Both the position numbers and the translations under genes were made by a program. This document shows, piece by piece, positions 19,449 to 27,450 of a DNA stretch of 38,136 nt (position 1 is the first letter of the stretch; each line of letters opens with the position of its first letter). The stretch covers positions 1 to 38,136 of the forward strand of contig CAJGCA010000007.1 of NCBI GenBank assembly GCA_904501705.1, written 5' to 3'. The notes beneath the pieces were generated by a model. That model made no database searches. It saw only the letters and a list, made by a program, of their open reading frames with translations, and was not told the origin of the DNA. The DNA is from Clostridiaceae bacterium (GTDB lineage: Bacteria; Bacillota; Clostridia; Oscillospirales; Acutalibacteraceae).

Positions 19449-19516
19449 GCACATCGCCGAAGCGCGGCGCTTGTCAGAGGGCGCGTTGTGATGTGCTCGA
19501 ATTGCTGACGCAATTC
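19449..19516 (+). other. Structured 3' region after ychF (two hairpins, no gene)
   Basis: Right after the ychF stop, GCACATC (19449-19455) can pair with GATGTGC (19490-19496), enclosing a GC-rich segment. GAATTGC (19499-19505) then pairs with GCAATTC (19510-19516) across TGAC. It may be a degenerate dispersed repeat or a 3' UTR structure; no coding sequence fits. Confidence 0.45.
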
Positions 19517-19540
19517 ATGAGTTCTCATATAAATAATAAC

Positions 19541-19587
19541 AACAGCCGCGGGGCAGTTCGTTTGAACTGCCCCGCGGCTGTTTTATC
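19541..19587. terminator. Strong terminator between ychF and the HAD phosphatase gene
   Basis: A perfect 19-bp stem (19541-19559 with 19564-19582) with loop GTTT is followed by TTATCTTTTATT. It lies between convergent genes and may act in both directions. Confidence 0.9.
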
Positions 19588-19595
19588 TTTTATTA

Positions 19596-20243
19596 TTAAA
19601 ATTCTTCTCCGACTACGTCAGCAAAAGAAGTGATGTAGCGGTCAGCGGTAGTTTTGAGTTCATCTGCGAAACTTTCGCCTGAGAGGTCGTACACCCCGAC
19701 GGTGGGCATTCCTGCTTTCGCCGCTGTCGCGACGGCATGGATGTTATCGTCGAAAAATACGCAGTTTTCTACGGTCGTGCCGATCTTCTCGGCAGCGGCG
19801 GTGTAGATGTTCGGGTCTGACTTGGTGGTGGCAAAATCCTCGCAACTCCACACATTATCAAACAAGCCGTAAACCCCCAACCGTTTGAGACACGGGTCGA
19901 GCGTAACGTGCGGACTGGCGGTGAGCACGTTCAGGGAGATACTTTGTGCTTTTGCCGCGCGCAGAAATGCCTCGACACCGTTTTTTAGCGGGATAACGTC
20001 GCGATAATCCGCCAATGACAGTTCGATGGAACGGGCAACCCCTTGCTCCACGCTGATCTGCATTCCGAGTTGTTCACGGTAATAGTGCATAGCGCCCGTG
20101 TTGCCCAGCGGCGTTACGCGCGCGATGATATCGGTGGGATAGGCGGTGCCTTGTTCCTGCAACAGACGAAGCTGTGCGCGGCTCCAATACGGCATCGAGT
20201 CCACCAGCGTACCGTCAAAATCGAAAATATAGGCCTTTTTCAT
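19596..20243 (-). CDS. HAD-superfamily hydrolase (phosphoglycolate phosphatase/beta-phosphoglucomutase-like)
   Basis: From the ATG at 20243 the protein has 215 residues and begins MKKAYIFDFDGTLVDSMPYW. Motif I DFDGT gives the nucleophile D8 and acid/base D10. A helical cap follows. Motif II is the NVLTAS segment with the conserved Ser/Thr, the motif III lysine is near FATTKSDPNIY, and motif IV is VFFDDN. This layout is that of small-molecule phosphatases of subfamily IA; the substrate cannot be told. I prefer this start over the ATG at 20297 because AAAGGGGG lies just upstream and the longer frame overlaps the -35 box. It is a single-gene unit, convergent with ychF. Confidence 0.9.
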   Translation of the reverse strand: MKKAYIFDFDGTLVDSMPYWSRAQLRLLQEQGTAYPTDIIARVTPLGNTGAMHYYREQLGMQISVEQGVARSIELSLADYRDVIPLKNGVEAFLRAAKAQSISLNVLTASPHVTLDPCLKRLGVYGLFDNVWSCEDFATTKSDPNIYTAAAEKIGTTVENCVFFDDNIHAVATAAKAGMPTVGVYDLSGESFADELKTTADRYITSFADVVGEEF

Positions 20244-20268
20244 TGTGCATCCCCCTTTGTTTTGGTCT

Positions 20269-20297
20269 ATTTTACCACAGCATCTTGTGTGTTGCAA
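20269..20297 (-). promoter_or_regulatory. Promoter for the HAD phosphatase gene
   Basis: On the minus strand TTGCAA (20292-20297) and TAAAAT (20269-20274) are separated by 17 bases. It is divergent from the mraZ promoter. Confidence 0.75.
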
Positions 20298-20346
20298 GCG
20301 TCGAAAAATAAATTCGGATTTTTATTATAAAAAAAGAAAAAACCTA

Positions 20347-20375
20347 TTGATTTTTTGTGAAATCCTCGTTATAAT
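20347..20375 (+). promoter_or_regulatory. Promoter of the dcw cluster, upstream of mraZ
   Basis: TTGATT (20347-20352) and TATAAT (20370-20375) are separated by 17 bases. The predicted start, near 20382, falls at the first MraZ operator repeat. Confidence 0.85.
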
Positions 20376-20381
20376 ATGTGT

Positions 20382-20418
20382 AAGTGGCGAAAAGTGTGTC
20401 AAAGTGGTGCGATGTGGT
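20382..20418 (+). promoter_or_regulatory. MraZ operator: four direct GTGG-type repeats at 10-bp spacing
   Basis: GTGGC (20384), GTGTG (20394), GTGGT (20404) and GTGGT (20414) recur with an exact 10-base period, and three are preceded by AAA or AA. This matches the AAAGTG(T/G) repeats described for MraZ of Mollicutes and the 10-base period of TGGGN repeats bound by Escherichia coli MraZ. Their position at the transcription start fits autorepression by MraZ. Confidence 0.85.
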
Positions 20419-20420
20419 GA

Positions 20421-20450
20421 TTTTCCACATTTTCCACAGAGTTTTCCACA
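20421..20450 (+). repeat. Three exact TTTTCCACA repeats in the mraZ leader
   Basis: TTTTCCACA occurs at 20421-20429, 20430-20438 and 20442-20450. Read on the other strand each is TGTGGAAAA, again a GTGG core, so the MraZ-type repeats continue in opposite orientation. The first copy can also pair with ATGTGG at 20412-20417 as an RNA hairpin. Each is one base from the DnaA box TTATCCACA. Confidence 0.8.
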
Positions 20451-20496
20451 ATGAATGGTGAGACAGCCCAAATGAAGCGTAGGAGGTGATGGGGAT

Positions 20497-20919
20497 ATGA
20501 TGCTGTACGGCCGGTTTGAACACAATATGGACGCCAAGGGACGCGTTTTCGTCCCTGTCAAGCTGCGCGAGAAGTTGGGCGAGACTTTCATTGCCGCCTG
20601 TGTGCTCGATCGCTGCGTCAGCCTCTACTCGCTCGAGGAGTGGGACAGCCTGCTTGAGAAGATCGCGAGCGGCCCGATGGCCGAGACGCGCAAGCTGCTG
20701 CGTAAGGTGACCGAGTCTGCTGAGGACGTCACCCCCGACGCGCAGGGGCGTATCCTGCTTAACAAAAACCTTATCGCCCACGCGGGTCTTGAGAAGCCCG
20801 CGCTCATCATCGGCGCCGGCCGCCGCGCGGAGATCTGGAATCCTGCGGTCTACGAGGCGGAGATGGCGGATATGACCGACGACAAGCTCGAAGAAGAGTT
20901 TATTAAATATGGCTTCTAA
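20497..20919 (+). CDS. mraZ: Transcriptional regulator MraZ
   Basis: MraZ is a ring-forming DNA-binding protein that controls the division/cell-wall cluster it heads, usually as a repressor of its own promoter. The 140 residues carry the two expected SpoVT/AbrB-like half-domains with their DxxGR signatures: HNMDAKGRVFVP near 9-20 and VTPDAQGRILLNKNL in the second half. A very strong AGGAGGTGAT site precedes two adjacent ATG codons (20497 and 20500); the first is annotated. Its stop overlaps the start of rsmH by 11 bases, indicating translational coupling. Its likely binding sites are the repeats at 20382-20450. Confidence 0.97.
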   Translation: MMLYGRFEHNMDAKGRVFVPVKLREKLGETFIAACVLDRCVSLYSLEEWDSLLEKIASGPMAETRKLLRKVTESAEDVTPDAQGRILLNKNLIAHAGLEKPALIIGAGRRAEIWNPAVYEAEMADMTDDKLEEEFIKYGF

Positions 20920-21871
20920 TCATACGACAGAGCCTTACGGCTATCATCGTCCGGTGCTGCTTGAGCAGACGATCGACGCGCTGAACATTCGACCCGACGG
21001 TATTTATCTCGACGGCACGGCGGGCGGCGGCGGACACTCCCACGCTATTGCGAGCCGTCTGACAACGGGTCGGCTCATCTCCCTCGACCAGGACCCCGAC
21101 GCGATCGCTCAAGCGGGGTGGCGGCTCGAGGGTCTGCCCGCAACGCTGGTGCAGACAAACTTTATGTATATGGACCGCGCGTTGGACAAGCTCGGCATTG
21201 ACAAGGTGGACGGCATCTTGCTGGATATCGGGGTGTCATCGCATCAGCTCGATGCGCCCGAACGCGGCTTCTCGTATCATCATGACGCGCCGCTGGATAT
21301 GCGGATGAGCCAAAGCGGTATCACCGCCGCGGATTTGGTTGCTACCTTATCCGAAAAGGAGCTCGCCGATATCTTTTGGCGATTCGGGGAAGAAAAGTTT
21401 TCCCGTCCCATTGCTCGTGCGATCGTGCGTGAGCGGGACAAGTCCCCGATTGAAACGACTTTACAGCTCGCAGAGCTTATCAGCGCATCCGTTCCTGCCG
21501 CGGCTCGCCGCGACGGACACCCCGCCAGACGGGTGTTTCAGGCGCTGCGCATCGCCGTTAACGGCGAACTTGATTGCCTGTCGGCGGCGCTGGATACCGC
21601 GTTTGACCGTCTGAACGAGGGCGGACGGCTGGCGATTATCACTTTCCACTCGTTGGAAGACGCGATGGTGAAGAACCGCTTCGCCGCGTGGCGACAGGGT
21701 TGTATTTGCCCGAAGGAGTTTCCCGTCTGCGTGTGCGGGCGCACCCCTGCGGCACAGCTCGTGCTCAAAAAGCCCGCCACCGCTACCCCGCAGGAACTCG
21801 AAGATAACCCACGCAGCCGCAGCGCGAAGTTGCGCTGTGTACAGAAAGTCCACGACCGTTATACGGATTAG
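20909..21871 (+). CDS. rsmH: 16S rRNA (cytosine(1402)-N(4))-methyltransferase RsmH (MraW)
   Basis: RsmH methylates N4 of C1402 in the 16S rRNA decoding site using S-adenosylmethionine. The 320-residue length is typical. The N-terminal segment YHRPVLLEQTIDAL leads to the SAM-binding motif YLDGTAGGGGHS. The family strings ILLDIGVSSHQLDAPERGFS, PLDMRM, RRVFQALRIAVNGEL and AIITFHSLED follow in order. The start overlaps the end of mraZ, as in most dcw clusters. Confidence 0.98.
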   Translation: MASNHTTEPYGYHRPVLLEQTIDALNIRPDGIYLDGTAGGGGHSHAIASRLTTGRLISLDQDPDAIAQAGWRLEGLPATLVQTNFMYMDRALDKLGIDKVDGILLDIGVSSHQLDAPERGFSYHHDAPLDMRMSQSGITAADLVATLSEKELADIFWRFGEEKFSRPIARAIVRERDKSPIETTLQLAELISASVPAAARRDGHPARRVFQALRIAVNGELDCLSAALDTAFDRLNEGGRLAIITFHSLEDAMVKNRFAAWRQGCICPKEFPVCVCGRTPAAQLVLKKPATATPQELEDNPRSRSAKLRCVQKVHDRYTD

Positions 21872-21903
21872 CATAATAAGGAACGAAAGAGAGGTGAACG
21901 ACC

Positions 21904-22374
21904 GTGGCAAACATCAACGAGGCGTATGATTTAGACCTGTTCCGTCCGCGCGAGCCGAAGCTCGTTGCACTGGAGGGGAACAAAAAAGTTGCTGAGGATA
22001 CCCGCAAGCGTGTTCGTCGGCACGCTCGCTTTAACGTGGTCGTTTACCTCGCGCTGGCACTGACCGCGGTCGCGATCATCGGCTATCTCATCACCAGTAA
22101 CGTGCGGATGACCGAGATGAACAAGACCATCGCCGATTATAACACCGAGCTTAACACCCTGCACAGCGAGCGTGTGCGTCTGGAGGCGGAGTTGTCGGGC
22201 AAGACCTCTGCTGAGCAGATCAACCGATACGCGCAGGAGAACGGAATGACCCCTGCGGATAGCAATCAGATCTATTATATCGCCACCGATGGTGAGGATA
22301 TTGTGACGGTTCCCGGCGGCGGGCAGACATGGTTTGACCGCCTGTGGGAGGCTGTCTGTGACCTGTTTACATAA
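21904..22374 (+). CDS. FtsL-like cell division protein
   Basis: FtsL is a single-pass divisome protein that forms a coiled-coil complex with DivIC/FtsB and DivIB/FtsQ. This 156-residue protein has a basic cytoplasmic N-terminus, one membrane segment at about 43-65, and then a heptad-like helical stretch (MNKTIADYNTELNTLHSERV). A SAEQINRYAQENGMTPAD segment resembles the end of FtsL/DivIC domains. Primary sequence similarity in this family is low, so the call rests on topology and on its place between rsmH and the PBP gene. The start is GTG at 21904 with AGAGAGGTG about 8 bases upstream. A hairpin with T-run follows its stop. Confidence 0.8.
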   Translation: MANINEAYDLDLFRPREPKLVALEGNKKVAEDTRKRVRRHARFNVVVYLALALTAVAIIGYLITSNVRMTEMNKTIADYNTELNTLHSERVRLEAELSGKTSAEQINRYAQENGMTPADSNQIYYIATDGEDIVTVPGGGQTWFDRLWEAVCDLFT

Positions 22375-22400
22375 TTCGGGTAACCGTGCGGCGGTCGGTC

Positions 22401-22507
22401 GCGCGGTATGCAAGCATAATGTGCGCCCGTCTGAAATATGTATAGATGATGGGCAACACCGAGAGTTGAGACGGGGACGATCTTAACTCTCGTTTTGTGT
22501 TTTATTT
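22401..22507 (+). terminator. Hairpin pair ending in an intrinsic terminator/attenuator between ftsL-like gene and PBP gene
   Basis: The 221 bases between these two cluster genes hold an upstream hairpin (about 22401-22426). A 12-bp stem with one G-U pair follows (22460-22471 with 22481-22492), and then TTTTGTGTTTTATTT. CCCGTCT at 22426-22432 can alternatively pair with AGACGGG at 22469-22475, which overlaps the top of the terminator stem and its loop. This could form a competing or pseudoknotted structure. No clear promoter was seen between here and the PBP start, so some read-through must occur if the PBP is made from the cluster promoter. Confidence 0.65.
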
Positions 22508-22595
22508 GCCGGTCGAAAAAAGGAATAATTCGGCAAATCAAAGGTGATTTTACAGATTATCAACCCGCGCGACGGGAGAAAGGACGGCCTGCGTT

Positions 22596-24926
22596 ATGGC
22601 GAAGCAACAAAAATCGGTGACTACCCGCACCCCCACACGGCAAATGCGTCGCCGCGCGCTTATTGCGGTGATTCTGGTCGTCGGTGTGTTTTTTCTCGCG
22701 GATGCGGTTAAGCTCGCCCAGCTGCAGCTTGTGCAGTCGGAGGATTGGCAGAAGCGCGCCGTCTCCCAGCAGATGAGCGACACCGTGGTATCGGCAAAGC
22801 GCGGCACCATCTATGATGCGAATATGGAGCCGTTGGCGGAATCCGCCGAGGTATGGAAAATCATTATGTCCCCGAAGGATATCGCTGCCATCAATTGGAA
22901 GAATATCACGGGAGCGAATACCGCGCAGGAGCTGACGAAAGAGCAGGCGCTGGAGTTCAAACGCGAGTTTATTGCCAAGGGTCTGTCCGAGATGTTTGCT
23001 CTCGACTATGAAAAAGTCTATAAACAGACGGGAAAAACCACTTCGCAGTATGAAGTGATCAAATCCAAGGTAGAATATAAGCAGAAGACCGCCTTCTCCG
23101 AGTGGGTGAACGCGAACGGGCTGTCCCGCGCGTTCTACATCATCACCGACTATAAGCGGTATTATCCGCAGGGGACGCTGGCGTCCACCGTGCTTGGCTT
23201 CACCGGCACGGATAACAACGGCCTTGAGGGTATTGAGAAAAAGCACGAGTCGGTGCTCGCGGGCACGCCCGGTCGTATCGTCACCGCGCAGAATGGCATC
23301 GGCGACGAGATGCCCACCACGATGGAATATACCAAGGTCGTGGACGCCGAGGACGGCAACAGTCTTGTGCTGACCATCGACTCCACCATCCAGATGTACG
23401 CGGAGAAATATCTTGCCGAGGGCATCGCGAACGCCGAGTGCACCAACCGCGGTGTGGCGATCGTAATGGACGTTAACACCGGCGCGATCCTCGCGATGGC
23501 GACTAAGGGAGACTATGATCCCAACGACCCCTTCACCATCGCTGATCCCAAGACGGCGGAGCTGCTCGCGACGCTGTCGGGAGACGAGCACGACACGACC
23601 TTGAGCGTCGCTCGCCAGCTGCAGTGGAAGAACAAGGCGCTCACCGACACCTACGAACCCGGCTCGGTATTCAAGGTGTTCACTACCGCGATCGGTCTGG
23701 AGGAAAATCTTATTACCGAGAGCACCACGCATCATTGCGGCGGCGGTTTGAAGGTGGGTGGCTGGTACATTAAATGCCACCAAGTCGGCGGTCACGGCAC
23801 GCTCAATCTGCCGACCGCCATCTCTAAGTCCTGTAACCCGTACTTTATGCAGGTGGGTATGCGCATCGGCGCCGGCACCTTCTTTAAGTATTTCACCGGC
23901 TTCGGCTTTACCGAAAAGACCGGCATTGATATGATCGGTGAGGCCTCCAACGCAGGCCTGTACCACACCGCCGCGGTGATGGATCAGCAGGAAGCGTCTC
24001 TCGCGACGACGGCGTTCGGTCAGACCTTTAAGATCACGCCCGTGCAGATGATCACCGCGATGAGCGCGATCGCGAACGGCGGCAAGCTGATGACTCCCTA
24101 TGTGGTCGGGCAGGTGATCGACGGCGACGGCAACGTGGTGTCCACCACCCAGCCGCAGGTCAAGCGGCAGATCATCTCCGCCGAGACCTCTCGCCGCATC
24201 TGCGATATGCTCGCCGCGGCGACCAACGGCGGTGGTTCGAAGAATGCTTATGTCGCAGGCTACCGTGTGGCCGGTAAGACGGGTACGTCCGAAAAGCGCG
24301 ATATCACCGACAGCTATGAGGTGGTCGCGTCCTTCGGCGGCTTTGCTCCTGCGGATAATCCGCAGGTTGCGGTGTTGGTGTTGCTCGATCAGCCGCAGTG
24401 CCAGACACGTTTCGGCGGTACGATCGCCGCGCCCGTCGCGCAGAAGATTCTTGATTCCATTCTGCCTTATATGGGCATTGAGCCTGAGTACACGACCGAA
24501 GAGCTATCCAATCTCAGTCGTACGACGCCCAACGTGGAAAACACCGCGGTGGCTGCAGCCCAGACCAAGCTTGCCAACCTCGGATTGAAGGCGACCATCC
24601 TCGGTAACGGCTCGACGGTGGTGCAGCAGATCCCTGCGGCAGGACAGCAGATCCCTGCCGGCGGCACGGTGCTGCTGTATACCGAGGAGACCGACGCGGT
24701 CACCGTCACGGTGCCCGATTTCACCGGCAAGTCGCTCACGCAGGTCAACGCGCTCGCCGCCAATTTCGGCCTCAACGTACAGGTGCAAGGACTGTCGGTT
24801 GGCGGTGGATCGGCTGCGACCTCTAACTCCCAGAGCGTTGCCGCGGGCAGCAAGGTGCCGAAAGGCACGGTTGTGTCGGTGCACTTCCTCTATAATGACA
24901 CCAACGATTCCACGGCGGTGGGATGA
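22596..24926 (+). CDS. Class B penicillin-binding protein with two PASTA domains (FtsI/SpoVD/PBP2x-like)
   Basis: This monofunctional peptidoglycan transpeptidase should cross-link new wall at the septum (or in the spore cortex if it is the SpoVD type). The 776 residues comprise a short cytoplasmic start, a membrane helix at about 17-35, a dimerisation/pedestal domain, and the transpeptidase domain. The active-site motifs are S357-V-F-K360, S412-C-N414 and K561-T-G563. Two C-terminal PASTA repeats follow, roughly 638-690 and 697-765, the second beginning VTVPDFTGKSLTQVNALAAN. The ATG follows GGAGAAAGGACG. It lies between the ftsL-like gene and murE, the normal place for ftsI/spoVD in Firmicute clusters. 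One PASTA domain is usual for SpoVD and two for PBP2x, so the exact subfamily is left open. Confidence 0.93.
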   Translation: MAKQQKSVTTRTPTRQMRRRALIAVILVVGVFFLADAVKLAQLQLVQSEDWQKRAVSQQMSDTVVSAKRGTIYDANMEPLAESAEVWKIIMSPKDIAAINWKNITGANTAQELTKEQALEFKREFIAKGLSEMFALDYEKVYKQTGKTTSQYEVIKSKVEYKQKTAFSEWVNANGLSRAFYIITDYKRYYPQGTLASTVLGFTGTDNNGLEGIEKKHESVLAGTPGRIVTAQNGIGDEMPTTMEYTKVVDAEDGNSLVLTIDSTIQMYAEKYLAEGIANAECTNRGVAIVMDVNTGAILAMATKGDYDPNDPFTIADPKTAELLATLSGDEHDTTLSVARQLQWKNKALTDTYEPGSVFKVFTTAIGLEENLITESTTHHCGGGLKVGGWYIKCHQVGGHGTLNLPTAISKSCNPYFMQVGMRIGAGTFFKYFTGFGFTEKTGIDMIGEASNAGLYHTAAVMDQQEASLATTAFGQTFKITPVQMITAMSAIANGGKLMTPYVVGQVIDGDGNVVSTTQPQVKRQIISAETSRRICDMLAAATNGGGSKNAYVAGYRVAGKTGTSEKRDITDSYEVVASFGGFAPADNPQVAVLVLLDQPQCQTRFGGTIAAPVAQKILDSILPYMGIEPEYTTEELSNLSRTTPNVENTAVAAAQTKLANLGLKATILGNGSTVVQQIPAAGQQIPAGGTVLLYTEETDAVTVTVPDFTGKSLTQVNALAANFGLNVQVQGLSVGGGSAATSNSQSVAAGSKVPKGTVVSVHFLYNDTNDSTAVG

Positions 24927-24945
24927 TTCCGAAAGGGGAATTTCG

Positions 24946-26388
24946 ATGAAACTGCAAGATCTGATTCGCGGAACGGGCATTGTTCTGCAGACGATGGACG
25001 GTGACCGTGAGATCACCGGCATTACCTGCGATTCTCGTCGCATCGAAAAGGACGGACTTTTTGTGTGCATCGCCGGCACGGCGGTGGACGGTCACCGCTT
25101 TGCCGCAGACGCGGAGAAGGCGGGCGCTGCCGCTATCCTCACGCAGCGCGACCTCGGTCTGCGCACACAGATTATGGTGAAGGACACCCGTCTTGTGTGG
25201 GCACAGCTGTGCGCCAACTGGTTCGGCAATCCTGCCGAGAAGTTACACCTCATCGGCGTGACCGGCACCAACGGCAAGACCACCACCACCAGCCTTGTCA
25301 AGTCGATGCTGGAATACGACGGGCACAAGGTGGGGCTTATCGGTACGGTGCAGAATATGATCGGCGATCGGGCACTGCCCGCGGGGCACACCACCCCCGA
25401 CTCCTACGATATGCAGAGTATGTTTAACCTGATGGTCGCCGAGGGCTGCGACTATTGTGTGATGGAGATCTCCTCTCACGCACTGGATCAGCAGCGAGCG
25501 GCGGGCTGTGTGTTCGACGTCGGCGTGTTCACCAACCTCACGCAGGATCATCTCGACTATCACGGCACGATGGAAAACTATATGGCGGCGAAAAAGAAGC
25601 TCTTCTCGATGTCCCGTCGTGGTATTTTCAACGTCGACGACCCTTGGGCGGCGTCGATGATGGAGGATATCCCCTGTGATGTCACGACCTTCTCGACGAA
25701 GGATAACACCGCCGACTACGTTGCGCACAACATCCGCCATCGCGCGGACGGCGTGTCGTTCGAGCTTGTCGGCACGGGGCAGATCGGGCGGGTGAAGCTC
25801 GCGATCCCCGGGCAGTTCTCGGTGTATAACGGGCTGGCCGCCGCGACGACCTGTCTGGCGACTGGTATGGCGTTCGAGCGGGTGATTGAAGCGCTGAGTG
25901 CTGCCACGGGCGTCAAGGGACGCGCCGAGGTCGTGCCGACGGGGCGCGATTTCACCGTCGTCATCGACTACGCGCACACCCCCGACGGACTGGAGAACAT
26001 CTGCCGCACCCTCAAGGAATGCTGCAGCGGCCGTTTGGTCACGCTGTTTGGTTGCGGCGGCGATCGCGATAAGACCAAGCGTCCGAAGATGGGCGCGATT
26101 GCCGCGTCGATCTCCGACTATCTGGTTGTCACCTCGGATAACCCGCGTTCCGAAGAGCCGTCGGCAATTATCGCCGATATTGTCGCGGGTCTCGAGGGGA
26201 CAAAGACCCCCTATACCGTGATCGAAAATCGCGTCGAGGCGATCCACTGGGCGATCGCGAACGCACAGGCGGGGGATACCATCCTGTTGGCGGGCAAAGG
26301 ACACGAGACCTACCAGATTCTAAAGAGCGGCACCATCCATCTGGATGAGCGGGAAGTCGTGGCCGACGCGTTAGCAAAAACGGAGTAA
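24946..26388 (+). CDS. murE: UDP-N-acetylmuramoyl-L-alanyl-D-glutamate--2,6-diaminopimelate ligase MurE
   Basis: MurE adds the third residue of the peptidoglycan stem peptide in the cytoplasm, using ATP. The 480-residue protein has the ATP loop GVTGTNGKTTTT (105-114). The family segment ISSHALDQQR and the YMAAKKKLFS region, whose lysine is carbamylated in characterised enzymes, follow. The DNPR motif at 398-401 marks specificity for meso-diaminopimelate rather than lysine. The start at 24946 is chosen because GAAAGGGG lies just upstream; the longer in-frame start at 24799 would overlap the PBP gene by over 120 bases. It follows the PBP stop by 19 bases. Confidence 0.97.
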   Translation: MKLQDLIRGTGIVLQTMDGDREITGITCDSRRIEKDGLFVCIAGTAVDGHRFAADAEKAGAAAILTQRDLGLRTQIMVKDTRLVWAQLCANWFGNPAEKLHLIGVTGTNGKTTTTSLVKSMLEYDGHKVGLIGTVQNMIGDRALPAGHTTPDSYDMQSMFNLMVAEGCDYCVMEISSHALDQQRAAGCVFDVGVFTNLTQDHLDYHGTMENYMAAKKKLFSMSRRGIFNVDDPWAASMMEDIPCDVTTFSTKDNTADYVAHNIRHRADGVSFELVGTGQIGRVKLAIPGQFSVYNGLAAATTCLATGMAFERVIEALSAATGVKGRAEVVPTGRDFTVVIDYAHTPDGLENICRTLKECCSGRLVTLFGCGGDRDKTKRPKMGAIAASISDYLVVTSDNPRSEEPSAIIADIVAGLEGTKTPYTVIENRVEAIHWAIANAQAGDTILLAGKGHETYQILKSGTIHLDEREVVADALAKTE

Positions 26389-26404
26389 AACGGAGGATGA
26401 TCGT

Positions 26405-27412
26405 ATGAAAAACAGCCTCATTCTGATTGGTGCGGGACTGGTGTCCTTTGCGATCTCGGCGTACCTCGGCAAGGTGTGCATTCCGTGGCTGCACAAGCTG
26501 AAATTCGGCCAGACGATTCTCGAGGACGGTCCGTCCTGGCATCAAAAGAAGCAGGGCACCCCGACGATGGGCGGCATTATGTTCATTGCTGCAACGGCGG
26601 CGGTGTTTCTGCTCGCGCTGCTCGTCGGCGGTCTGCTGAAGGTGCCGGGGTTCTTCGATATTCCGTACGACACCGTGCGGCTCATCGCGGGCTTGGTGCT
26701 GGCGCTGGGTTGCGGCGGTATCGGTTTCCTCGATGACTATATCAAGGTTGTCAAAAAGCGCAATATGGGTCTGACTGCCTTGCAGAAGATGCTGCTGCAG
26801 CTGATGCTGTCGGCGGCGTACGCGATCGTGCTGTACATCTATGGCGGCGGACAGTTTAATATCCCGTTCTTCGGCGAGGTCAACTGGGGCATCTGGTTTA
26901 TTCCGTTCTGCGTATTCGTGGTGGTGGCGGTGTCCAACGCGACCAACCTCACCGACGGTGTGGACGGCCTGTGTGGGACGACCGGCTTTGTCGCGGCGCT
27001 GGCGTTTTTATTGCTTGCAGGACTTGCCAATCTGTTCGGGCAGTGCCTGCTCGCGGCGTCGCTCGCGGGTGCACTCGCCGGTTTCCTTGTGTGGAATCTG
27101 CACCCAGCGAAGGTGTTTATGGGCGACACGGGCTCCTTGTTCATCGGCGGCGCCCTGACGGCGCTCGCCTTCGGTATCGAACAGCCCTTCTTGCTTGTTC
27201 CCGTGGGCATTCTGTACATAGCCGAGAATCTGTCGGTCATCCTACAGGTCGGCTATTTTAAGCTCACCCACGGCAAACGCCTGTTCAAAATGAGTCCGCT
27301 CCACCACCACTTCGAATTGTGCGGCTGGAGCGAAAATAAGATCGTTACGGTGTTTTCTCTCGTGACGGCGATCGGTAGCGCCATTGGTGTGCTGCTCATG
27401 CTGTACGCATAA
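26405..27412 (+). CDS. mraY: Phospho-N-acetylmuramoyl-pentapeptide-transferase MraY
   Basis: MraY is the integral membrane enzyme that transfers phospho-MurNAc-pentapeptide to undecaprenyl phosphate, making lipid I. The 335 residues with about ten membrane helices fit the family. Key motifs are PTMGGIMF near 53-60, the Mg-binding double aspartate D110-D111 in FLDDYIKVVKKRNMGL, NATNLTDGVDGL at 178-189, and the cytoplasmic loop SPLHHHFELCGW near the C-terminus. It starts 16 bases after murE with a CGGAGGATG-type ribosome site. murF and murD, often flanking mraY, are not here. Confidence 0.98.
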   Translation: MKNSLILIGAGLVSFAISAYLGKVCIPWLHKLKFGQTILEDGPSWHQKKQGTPTMGGIMFIAATAAVFLLALLVGGLLKVPGFFDIPYDTVRLIAGLVLALGCGGIGFLDDYIKVVKKRNMGLTALQKMLLQLMLSAAYAIVLYIYGGGQFNIPFFGEVNWGIWFIPFCVFVVVAVSNATNLTDGVDGLCGTTGFVAALAFLLLAGLANLFGQCLLAASLAGALAGFLVWNLHPAKVFMGDTGSLFIGGALTALAFGIEQPFLLVPVGILYIAENLSVILQVGYFKLTHGKRLFKMSPLHHHFELCGWSENKIVTVFSLVTAIGSAIGVLLMLYA

Positions 27413-27450
27413 GCACCGCGAACAGTACGACAGAGAGGAGAATGGCACGT

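Noticed and set aside
20421..20450. Replication origin based on three near-DnaA boxes
   Set aside because: The copies are TTTTCCACA rather than TTATCCACA, there is no AT-rich unwinding region or dnaA/dnaN neighbourhood, and the MraZ explanation fits better.
22560..23966. 468-codon open frame on the minus strand
   Set aside because: It is antisense to the PBP gene, whose active-site motifs are intact in the plus-strand frame. The antisense product is low in recognisable structure.
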